DNA of 6,173 nt, taken from Comamonadaceae bacterium. GTDB taxonomy: Bacteria; Pseudomonadota; Gammaproteobacteria; Burkholderiales; Burkholderiaceae_C. The notes under the pieces were generated by a model that saw only the letters and a program-made list of their open reading frames with translations, did not search any database and was not told the DNA's origin. Made by a program: the position numbers and the translations under genes. The stretch covers positions 1 through 6,173 of the forward strand of contig CANHBU010000121.1 of NCBI GenBank assembly GCA_947458345.1. The letters are read 5' to 3'. This document shows, piece by piece, positions 1 through 5,042 of this stretch. Positions within the stretch are counted from its first letter, which is position 1. Every line of letters starts with the position of its first letter.

Positions 1-630
1 CTGACGGCCAGCCAGATGGCCCTGTCGGGCATACAGCAGCGTCTGGCCAGCGACGACCCTGCACAGCACCGAGCCGAAAAGATCAAAAACTCTTTGCAGG
101 AGATCAACGCCATTGTTGATCGCTGCGCTGAAGTCGACGGCTACGAGCAAGGCCAGATGCCCATGGCCGTTCACACCTTCACAGTCCAGCAGCTATTGGA
201 CCTGGTGCGAGCGGCCAACCCGGACGAGCGCATCTTCACCCTGGTGCGCGGCCTCCCCGAAGGGGCCACACTGACCTCCGATCTGCACTACATCAAGCTG
301 ATCCTGAGCAACCTGCTGAGCAACGCGCTCAAGTATTCCCCGCCCGACAGCCTGGTCGAGATTCAAGTGGCATGCCGAAATGCCGAGCAAGGCACGCAGG
401 TCGAGATCAGTGTGACCAGCGAAGTGGGATCTGCCGGTGTCCCCGATCCGAGCCGACTGTTCGAGCGCTTTTATCGCGCCGAGAGCGCACGCAACCAGTC
501 GGGCGCAGGGCTGGGGCTGTGGCTGTCGCAGTCCTTGGCCGGTGCATTGGGCACGCGCATCGAGAGCCGGGCCGAAGACAACTGGATCAGTTTCACGCTG
601 GCCTTGAGGCTCGACGATGCGCAGCACTGA
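1..630 (+). CDS. Sensor histidine kinase, C-terminal part (5' truncated by window edge)
   Basis: This is the catalytic end of a two-component sensor kinase, which would autophosphorylate a histidine and pass the phosphate to a response regulator. The frame is open from base 1, so the ATG at 16 is probably internal. Numbering from base 1, residues about 20-50 look like the second helix of the dimerisation domain; the phospho-accepting His must lie upstream of the window. The HATPase_c domain follows: an N box (NLLSNALKYS, about 104-113, with the key Asn at 108), an F box (LFERFYR, about 153-159) and a G2 box (GAGLGLWLSQSL, from about 168). The usual G1 box DxGxG is replaced by SEVGSAGVPD (about 139-148), which I recall from kinases with 7TMR-DISM sensor domains. 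No membrane segment is visible in this part. The last 14 bp overlap the response regulator, so the two are very likely a cognate, translationally coupled pair. Confidence 0.93.
   Translation: MTASQMALSGIQQRLASDDPAQHRAEKIKNSLQEINAIVDRCAEVDGYEQGQMPMAVHTFTVQQLLDLVRAANPDERIFTLVRGLPEGATLTSDLHYIKLILSNLLSNALKYSPPDSLVEIQVACRNAEQGTQVEISVTSEVGSAGVPDPSRLFERFYRAESARNQSGAGLGLWLSQSLAGALGTRIESRAEDNWISFTLALRLDDAQH
606..609 (+). promoter_or_regulatory. Ribosome binding site of the response regulator
   Basis: GAGG lies seven bases before the ATG at 617, inside the 3' end of the kinase gene. It supports 617 as the start rather than the in-frame ATG at 674, which would remove the first beta strand (SVLMVED) of the receiver domain. 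Confidence 0.55.
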
Positions 631-1366
631 GACCAGCCACGGCGCTGCCAAGCCAGGCCTCGGGTCTGTTCTGATGGTGGAGGACAACCTGCGCGTGAGC
701 GAAGAAATTTCGCTCGTGCTCGAGCAAGCCGGCTGGAGCGTGCGCTGCGCTCAGGACGCCAAGGACTTCCGTCAAGCGGTCGCTCAGCAAACACCGATGC
801 TGGTGGTGCTGGACCTCAATTTGCCCGGCGAAGACGGCATCAGCCTGTGCAAATGGCTGCGCAGCGTCGTGCCTGATGTGGGGATTGTTTTGCTGACGGC
901 CCGAGTCATGGGCAGTGAGCGAACCGAAGGCTATATGGCCGGTGCCGATGTCTACCTGACCAAGCCCACCCGCCCAGAAGAATTACTGGCCGTCCTGCAC
1001 AACCTCTCGCGCCGCGCCGCGCCCTGCCCCAGGGTCGAAGGCACGCAGACCGATGGGCCATGGGCCCTGCACAGCAAGAGCCTGCGTCTGCTGTCACCGC
1101 AGGGCGACATACTGAGTCTGACGCCCAGCGAATGCGGCTTGCTGCAGCACCTGAGTGATACCGCCGGGCCCTGCAGCTATGAGGATCTGATCGATGCGAT
1201 CGGCAGTGGTGGCCTGAACGACAAAGCCGACAAGGCCAGACTCGAAGTGCTGGTCAGCCGTCTGCGTACCAAGCTGCGGCATGTCCAAAACAGGGGCATG
1301 GAAATCAAGACGGTTCACGGCAAGGGTTACCAGTTGACCCAGCCGCTGCGGGTTCAGGCGATCTAA
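617..1366 (+). CDS. OmpR-family response regulator, receiver plus winged-helix DNA-binding domain
   Basis: A 249-residue transcription regulator of usual length for the OmpR/PhoB family. The receiver domain spans about residues 17-130. Its acidic pocket is E22/D23 (LMVEDN), the phospho-acceptor is Asp66 (VVLDLNLPGEDG), the conserved Thr is T94 (LLTA) and the conserved Lys is K116 (YLTKP). A linker leads to a Trans_reg_C winged helix at about 148-244, with a typical LTPSECGLLQHL helix, the VLVSRLRTKL recognition-helix region and the wing motif KTVHGKGYQL. All phosphorylation residues are intact, so it should be a phosphorylation-controlled DNA-binding protein, most likely the partner of the overlapping upstream kinase. 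The start at 617 overlaps the kinase stop by 14 bp and has its own GAGG. Target genes cannot be read from the window. The adjacent downstream gene is convergent, so it is not in the same operon. Confidence 0.96.
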   Translation: MRSTETSHGAAKPGLGSVLMVEDNLRVSEEISLVLEQAGWSVRCAQDAKDFRQAVAQQTPMLVVLDLNLPGEDGISLCKWLRSVVPDVGIVLLTARVMGSERTEGYMAGADVYLTKPTRPEELLAVLHNLSRRAAPCPRVEGTQTDGPWALHSKSLRLLSPQGDILSLTPSECGLLQHLSDTAGPCSYEDLIDAIGSGGLNDKADKARLEVLVSRLRTKLRHVQNRGMEIKTVHGKGYQLTQPLRVQAI

Positions 1367-1391
1367 GGGATCGAGTTCGAAGGCCGCGTCG

Positions 1392-1463
1392 CGCCGAGGG
1401 CGGCGCTGCCACCCATTGAGCCGAGCCGTCTATGGGTTCCCTAGCAGCTGCGCCCTCGCGGCG
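1392..1463. repeat. Large imperfect nested inverted repeat between convergent genes; possible bidirectional terminator
   Basis: Three nested arm pairs occur in order: CGAGGGCG (1395-1402) with CGCCCTCG (1451-1458), GCTGC (1405-1409) with GCAGC (1444-1448), and ACCCAT (1411-1416) with ATGGGT (1432-1437). The loop is about 15 bases. A further 3-bp pair (1392-1394 with 1461-1463) is possible across a two-base bulge. The element starts 26 bp after the regulator stop and ends 27 bp before the stop of the convergent thioesterase-GNAT gene. It lacks a T tract on either side, so it is not a classical intrinsic terminator. It may still stop or stabilise transcripts from both sides, or be a relic of a palindromic repeat. 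Confidence 0.55.
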
Positions 1464-1489
1464 ATGGGGTCTTGCTCAAAGCGCTGACC

Positions 1490-2347
1490 TCAGACCGCCC
1501 TGACCATCTCGATATGCGGCAGACCCACTTCTTCAAAGGCATCGCCTTGCGCCGCAAAACCGCTGCTGGCATAAAAACCTTCGGCGCTGCGTTGAGCATG
1601 CAGCCTGACCGCGCGATCGCCGCGCTCACCGGCTGTGGCGGTCAGGGCCTGCAAGACCTGCGAGCCGATACCAGCTTCACGCAGCACCCGCTTGACCGCC
1701 ATGCGGCCAATTCGTCCCACACCGGCTTGGGCGGGCAGCAGGCGCCCCGTGGCCACCGGCATGCCCAGGCGGTTGTAAGCCACGGCATGCAACGAGACTT
1801 CATCGGCTGGGTCTTGCTCCATCGCCAGGGGAATGCGTTGCTCCTCGACGAACACCTCGATGCGCACCTTCATCGCGTCTTCATGCAACTGCTGCCAGCT
1901 GCCCGTGCGCACCTCCAGCAAGGACTCGCCGGCTTCATAGCCAAGCAGCACCTGCCGCAGCGCGTCGGGCACCGGTCGCGAAGTCTGAGTGCTGGGGTCG
2001 GCGTAGACGTAGATCAACTCGGCCGTGATCAAAAGATCTTCGCCTCGGAAAATCGCGCCCAGAAATTGAATCGAGGAACTTCCGATGCGGCTGCAGCGCA
2101 GACCAATGTCGAGGGTGTCGTCGTAGCGTGCCGAGCCGTGGTACTCGACGCTGGCTTTCTTGACGTACAAGTCGCCGCCCAGCTGCTGCATCGCCTCTTC
2201 GTAGGGCAAGGCCAAAACCCTCCAATACTCGCCCATGGCGGTATCCAGGTACATGAGGTAGTGGCCATTGAAGACGATCTTCTGCATGTCCACTTCGGCC
2301 CAGCGCACGCGCAGGCGATTAAAGAAGCGAAAGTCCTGTCTATTCAT
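1490..2347 (-). CDS. Fusion of a 4HBT (YbgC/FadM-like) acyl-CoA thioesterase and a GNAT acetyltransferase
   Basis: This 285-residue protein has two recognisable halves. Residues about 8-135 are a hotdog-fold 4-hydroxybenzoyl-CoA-thioesterase-type domain: VRWAEVDMQKIVFNGHYLMY carries the family's catalytic-type Asp at D20, followed by the helix with YLDTAMGEYWR and strands such as YVKKASVEYHG. Such domains hydrolyse acyl-CoA thioesters. Residues about 145-285 are a GNAT acetyltransferase of the ElaA/YjcF type: FVEEQRIP, then the acetyl-CoA pyrophosphate loop REAGIG (223-228), then AQRSAEGFYASSGF (251-264) and GLPHIEM (275-281). The start at 2347 has a modest SD-like GAAAG six bases upstream, and the N-terminus fits the start of the thioesterase domain. 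The domains are joined by a short linker in one uninterrupted frame, so this does not look like a frameshift artefact. No signal peptide or membrane segment is seen, so it should be cytoplasmic. Substrates of both halves are unknown. Confidence 0.92.
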   Translation of the reverse strand: MNRQDFRFFNRLRVRWAEVDMQKIVFNGHYLMYLDTAMGEYWRVLALPYEEAMQQLGGDLYVKKASVEYHGSARYDDTLDIGLRCSRIGSSSIQFLGAIFRGEDLLITAELIYVYADPSTQTSRPVPDALRQVLLGYEAGESLLEVRTGSWQQLHEDAMKVRIEVFVEEQRIPLAMEQDPADEVSLHAVAYNRLGMPVATGRLLPAQAGVGRIGRMAVKRVLREAGIGSQVLQALTATAGERGDRAVRLHAQRSAEGFYASSGFAAQGDAFEEVGLPHIEMVRAV

Positions 2348-2434
2348 CGGCGGCTTTCAGAATCGATCTGCCCCTAAGCAAGGTCTACAAAACTCGGTCG
2401 TCGCCACGCCGCTCGATGTCATTCCACTGCCACA

Positions 2435-2514
2435 TCACCAGCGTTCATTGCGAGGATGACCGTGTTGCCAGCCGCGATTGCGACCATTGCCGCGTCACCA
2501 GCCGTCATTGAGGA
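2435..2514. repeat. Imperfect direct repeat, two copies about 60 bp apart
   Basis: TCACCAGCGTTCATTGCGAGGA (2435-2456, split here as TCACCAGCGTTCATTG plus CGAGGA) recurs as TCACCAGCCGTCATTG plus AGGA at 2495-2514. The second copy differs by two substitutions and lacks the CG. The spacing from start to start is 60 bp. The core resembles the GTCATTGCGAGGA unit that is scattered through intergenic DNA of many GC-rich bacteria. The stretch between the copies also contains partial matches such as GCGATTGCGACCATTGC. Confidence 0.6.
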
Positions 2515-2545
2515 GCGCTAGCGACGTGGCAATCCTGGCAATGAC
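2504..2545. repeat. Palindromic intergenic repeat (REP-like hairpin)
   Basis: GTCATTGAGGA at 2504-2514 pairs with TCCT (2533-2536) and CAATGAC (2539-2545), leaving two unpaired G residues at 2537-2538. This gives an 11-bp stem. The loop holds the perfect 8-bp palindrome CGCTAGCG (2516-2523) and then GACGTGGCAA. The unit reads like a known class of dispersed repeat with the form GTCATTGCGAGGA...GTGGCAATCC. It lies about 45-85 bp past the hydrolase stop on the minus strand, so it could end or protect that transcript. Confidence 0.65.
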
Positions 2546-2587
2546 ACCCAGCGACTTTGCAGACCACCCCTAGGGTAAACGCCGAGT

Positions 2588-3559
2588 TTAACGGCAACTC
2601 ATGGGCCGGCTTTGCCAGGCGCTGACCAGGGCGCGGGCGGCATCGGCATGGGCTTGCCGGGTCAGACCGATGGCTCGGCCCATGGTCAAGAAGCCGTGGA
2701 TCACACCGCGGTAAATCTCAAGGTCAACCGGCACACCGGCCATGCGCAGCACATCGGCATAGGCGATGCCTTCGTCAATCAGCGGGTCGCACTCGGCCAG
2801 CCCCAACCAAGCCGGAGCCACGCCGCTGTGATCGGGCGCGTTCAGGGGCGCAAAACGCCAGTCACCGCGGTCCTGCACATCAATGTAGTGGGCAAAAAAC
2901 CAGTCTACTGTTTCCTTGTCCAGCAAAAACCCCTGGGCGTAGCGGCGATGCGAATCGGTGTCTTGGTGTGCGGTGGTGCCAGGGTAAAACAGCAGTTGCA
3001 GGCAAAGGGCCAGGCCCGCGTCGCGCGCCATCAGGGCGCAAACTGCAGCCAGCGTGCCGCCGGCGCTGTCGCCGCCGACCGCCAGGCGCGCGGTGTCGAG
3101 CCCCAGGCTCTGTCCCTGGGCAGCGAGCCATTGCAGCGCGTCCCAGGCATCATGCACAGCCGTGGGAAAACGGTGCTCCGGCGCGAGCCGGTAATCGAGC
3201 GAGACCACCGCGCAAGCCCCAAGCAGGCTCAGTTGGCGGCACAGCGTGTCATGCGTATCGAGGCCGCCGATGGTAAAGCCGCCCCCATGAAAGTACAGCA
3301 GCGCAGGCAGGGTCTGCACGCTGTGCGGTGCGTACAGGCGCGCCGGCATCAAGTAGCCATCGCGGGCTGGAATCAGCAGCTCTTGCACCCTCTCCACCGG
3401 CGCCGGCGGCAGGTCCAGCAAGGGAGCGCCGGCTCGGTAGAAAGCCCGGGCCTGCTCCACGCTCATTGCATGCATGGGCGCTCGACCAGCGCGATGAATG
3501 TTGTCGACCAACCGCCGGACGTCGGGCGACAGGGGTGCGGAACTGTGGGGGCTGCTCAT
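2588..3559 (-). CDS. Alpha/beta hydrolase of the hormone-sensitive-lipase (HSL) family, probable carboxylesterase
   Basis: A 323-residue esterase/lipase that should hydrolyse carboxylic esters of short or medium acyl chains. Numbered from the chosen start, it has the HSL-family oxyanion motif HGGG at 91-94 (LYFHGGGFTIGG), then VSLDYRLAPEHRFP with the usual HSL spacing, then the nucleophile elbow GDSAGG with Ser165. The acid is Asp258 in AECDPLIDEG and the catalytic His is His288 in VIHGF. The triad is therefore complete and the length fits the family. I chose the ATG at 3557-3559 (MSSPHSS) because the N-terminus of the family fits there; the frame also extends to an ATG at 3596-3598, adding 13 residues. 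Neither start has a strong SD. No signal peptide is evident, so it is probably cytoplasmic. It is divergent from the iron-containing dehydrogenase, with 87 bp between starts. Substrate unknown. Confidence 0.93.
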   Translation of the reverse strand: MSSPHSSAPLSPDVRRLVDNIHRAGRAPMHAMSVEQARAFYRAGAPLLDLPPAPVERVQELLIPARDGYLMPARLYAPHSVQTLPALLYFHGGGFTIGGLDTHDTLCRQLSLLGACAVVSLDYRLAPEHRFPTAVHDAWDALQWLAAQGQSLGLDTARLAVGGDSAGGTLAAVCALMARDAGLALCLQLLFYPGTTAHQDTDSHRRYAQGFLLDKETVDWFFAHYIDVQDRGDWRFAPLNAPDHSGVAPAWLGLAECDPLIDEGIAYADVLRMAGVPVDLEIYRGVIHGFLTMGRAIGLTRQAHADAARALVSAWQSRPMSCR

Positions 3560-3646
3560 GGTCTTGCTGCTCGGTGCGGCATGGTACAACGCGGGCATGT
3601 TGCCGGATTTACCCGAAAATCCCCAGCTTGTTTACAGGAGCTTTCC
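3560..3646. promoter_or_regulatory. Divergent intergenic region between hydrolase and alcohol dehydrogenase
   Basis: These 87 bp must carry the start signals of both divergent genes unless a promoter lies inside a coding region. I looked for sigma-70 type boxes and found only weak ones, such as TTGCCG at 3600-3605 on the plus strand with no convincing -10 at the right distance. If the longer hydrolase start at 3598 is used, the gap shrinks to 48 bp. No operator palindrome stands out. Confidence 0.4.
3636..3640 (+). promoter_or_regulatory. Strong Shine-Dalgarno of the alcohol dehydrogenase
   Basis: AGGAG stands six bases before the GTG at 3647. It decides that this GTG starts the dehydrogenase, even though the same frame is open for about a further kilobase upstream. 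Confidence 0.85.
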
Positions 3647-4789
3647 GTGGCCGTGATCAACTACATCACCCAGATCCAAATTGACTTTGGCGCCCTGCGC
3701 ACCTTGCAGGACGAATGCCAGCGGGCCGGCATCAGCCGCCCCCTGATCGTCACCGATGCCGGCGTCAAGGCCGCAGGCCTCTTGCAAAAAGCACTCGACG
3801 CCCTGCCCGGCTGGCCGGTGTCGGTTTTTGACCAGACGCCGTCCAACCCGACCGAGGCGGGGGTGCGTGCGGCAGCGGCGCTCTACCATCAGGGCCGATG
3901 CGATGGCCTCATTGCGTTGGGCGGCGGATCGTCCATTGATTGCGGCAAAGGCGTGGCCATTGCCGCCACCCACGAAGGGCCGCTCAAGACCTACGCCACC
4001 ATCGAGGGGGGCTCACCCAAAATCACCGACCGGGCAGCACCGCTGATCGCCGTGCCCACCACCGCTGGCACCGGCAGCGAGGTGGCCCGTGGCGCGATTC
4101 TCATCATTGACGACGGCCGCAAGCTCGGTTTTCACTCGCCACACCTCATACCCAAGGCCGCCATCTGCGACCCGGAGCTGACCCTGGGCTTGCCCCCAGG
4201 CCTGACCGCCGCCACCGGCATGGACGCGATCGCCCACTGCATGGAAACCTTCATGGCTGCGCCATTCAACCCGCCGGCCGACGGCATTGCGCTCGACGGC
4301 TTGCAGCGTGCCTGGGCCCATATTGAGCGCGCCACCCGCAACGGGTCGGACCGCCAGGCCCGTCTGAACATGATGAGCGCCTCCATGCAAGGAGCCATGG
4401 CGTTTCAAAAAGGCCTGGGCTGCGTGCATTCGCTCAGCCACAGCTTGGGCGGCGTCAATCCCCGCCTGCATCACGGCACGCTCAATGCCATGTTCCTGCC
4501 GGCGGTGCTGCAATTTAACGCCGCGTCCGAGTCGGTGCAGCAAAACCATCGCATGGCCCGCATGGCACAGGCCATGGGCCTCAAGGGCAGCAGCGCTGGC
4601 GATGTTGCCGATGCGGTGCGCGACATGAGCGCCCGCCTTGGCCTGCCCACCGGGCTGGGCGCAATGGGGGTGGTCAGTGGCCAATTTGCCCGCGTGATCG
4701 AAGGCGCACTGGCCGACCATTGCCACAAAATGAACCCGCGCCTGGCCAGCGCTGAAGACTACCAAGCCATTATTGACGCCTCGATGTGA
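3647..4789 (+). CDS. Iron-containing (group III) alcohol dehydrogenase
   Basis: A 380-residue protein, the usual length for this family, that should oxidise an alcohol or reduce the aldehyde or ketone with NAD(P). The N-terminal dinucleotide-binding half shows LIALGGGSSIDCGKG (about 88-102) and the family signature PTTAGTGSEV (137-146). The C-terminal half carries the metal ligands: Asp193 and His197 in GMDAIAHCMETF, His261 in VHSLSHSLGG, and a His of the HHG motif (275-276), in line with the Asp-His-His-His site of Fe-ADHs. Compared with FucO as I remember it, the spacing from His261 to the His before Gly is one residue longer, so which of His275 or His276 binds metal is uncertain. The GTG start is set by AGGAG at 3636-3640; GTG at 3653 is a weaker alternative. 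The substrate is not deducible. Relatives include 1,3-propanediol and 4-hydroxybutyrate dehydrogenases and maleylacetate reductases. Confidence 0.95.
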   Translation: MAVINYITQIQIDFGALRTLQDECQRAGISRPLIVTDAGVKAAGLLQKALDALPGWPVSVFDQTPSNPTEAGVRAAAALYHQGRCDGLIALGGGSSIDCGKGVAIAATHEGPLKTYATIEGGSPKITDRAAPLIAVPTTAGTGSEVARGAILIIDDGRKLGFHSPHLIPKAAICDPELTLGLPPGLTAATGMDAIAHCMETFMAAPFNPPADGIALDGLQRAWAHIERATRNGSDRQARLNMMSASMQGAMAFQKGLGCVHSLSHSLGGVNPRLHHGTLNAMFLPAVLQFNAASESVQQNHRMARMAQAMGLKGSSAGDVADAVRDMSARLGLPTGLGAMGVVSGQFARVIEGALADHCHKMNPRLASAEDYQAIIDASM

Positions 4790-4874
4790 GGCCAGCTGCT
4801 CAGTAGCCCTGATCACCGCCATTGCCATCGAGCAAAGGCCACCTTCACCTCATTGACCGCTGAGCAGTCGCACC

Positions 4875-4982
4875 CGTCGTCGCGAGGAACGAAGCGATCC
4901 AGCGACTGCCGCGGGTCAAGAGCCACATCGCGAAGTGGTCGACTGCCGCAGCCTGGATTGCCACGCTTGGCTCGCAATGGCA
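4875..4982. repeat. Inverted pair of dispersed intergenic repeat units
   Basis: A forward unit at 4875-4914 contains GTCGTCGCGAGGAACGAAGC followed by GATCCAGCGACTGCCGCGG. A reverse unit at 4952-4982 reads, on the minus strand, ATTGCGAGCCAAGCGTGGC followed by AATCCAGG. The arms are partly complementary, so the whole stretch can fold into a long imperfect hairpin. CGACTGCCGC occurs twice in direct orientation (4903-4912 and 4940-4949). The central part has CCAC and GTGG (4923-4926, 4935-4938) flanking TCGCGA. The cores match the repeat at 2504-2545 in the same gapped pattern (ATTGCGAG...GTGGCAATCC). This is a member of a known style of dispersed intergenic repeat; no transposase is nearby. Confidence 0.65.
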
Positions 4983-4986
4983 ACTC

Positions 4987-5020
4987 GCAAGGTGGCAGTC
5001 CTTGCATCGATGGTCTTTTT
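4987..5020 (+). terminator. Weak candidate terminator of the alcohol dehydrogenase
   Basis: GCAAGG (4987-4992) and CCTTGC (5000-5005) form a perfect 6-bp stem with a 7-base loop. Five T residues follow at 5016-5020, but ten bases after the stem, which is farther than in a standard intrinsic terminator. It lies about 200 bp beyond the dehydrogenase stop, so it is a possibility only. Confidence 0.25.
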
Positions 5021-5042
5021 CATTACTTCGAAGGCTCGGCGC

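Larger units (their letters stand above)
2348..2587. other. Intergenic region of 240 bp upstream of the thioesterase-GNAT gene and downstream of the hydrolase
   Basis: Both flanking genes run on the minus strand, so this stretch holds the 3' flank of the hydrolase and the 5' flank of the thioesterase-GNAT gene. The half nearer the hydrolase (about 2435-2545) is repeat sequence. The part at 2348-2434 should contain any promoter for the thioesterase-GNAT gene, but I see no clear -35/-10 pair. I find no convincing small gene here. Confidence 0.6.
4790..5042. other. Convergent intergenic region of 253 bp, mostly repeat DNA
   Basis: It separates the stops of the alcohol dehydrogenase and the patatin-like gene. 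From about 4875 on it is built of a repeat pair and a small hairpin. Near the dehydrogenase, CTGCTCAG (4796-4803) is the exact reverse complement of CTGAGCAG (4860-4867), 56 bp apart. I see no credible gene: the minus-strand frame at 4813-5007 reads a peptide containing LRAKRGNP, which is a typical product of translating this repeat class. Confidence 0.65.

Noticed and set aside
193..687. Minus-strand 164-codon frame opposite the kinase
   Set aside because: Overlaps the ATPase domain and the start of the regulator on the other strand and has no motif or ribosome binding site of note.
1472..2377. Plus-strand open frame of 301 codons opposite the thioesterase-GNAT gene
   Set aside because: Low-complexity His, Gln, Ala and Arg-rich translation with no motif; it is the antisense shadow of a gene with clear catalytic motifs.
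2435..2545. Possible CRISPR array because of repeated units
   Set aside because: Only two imperfect copies with unequal length and no uniform spacers; it fits a degraded palindromic repeat better.
2612..3646. In-frame upstream extension of the alcohol dehydrogenase, giving a 725-residue protein
   Set aside because: The extra 345 codons are antisense to the esterase and carry no domain; AGGAG and the GTG at 3647 give the true start.
4013..4828. Minus-strand open frame of 271 codons opposite the alcohol dehydrogenase
   Set aside because: Antisense shadow of a GC-rich gene; it reads as Gly, Ala and His-rich sequence without motifs.
4796..4867. 8-bp perfect inverted repeat CTGCTCAG/CTGAGCAG with a 56-base spacer
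   Set aside because: The pairing does not extend beyond eight bases apart from wobble and the loop is long, so it may well be chance; it is mentioned only in the intergenic entry.
4813..5007. Minus-strand 64-codon frame with the peptide LRAKRGNP
   Set aside because: The peptide is what translation of the intergenic repeat gives; such frames are commonly mis-annotated as hypothetical proteins.
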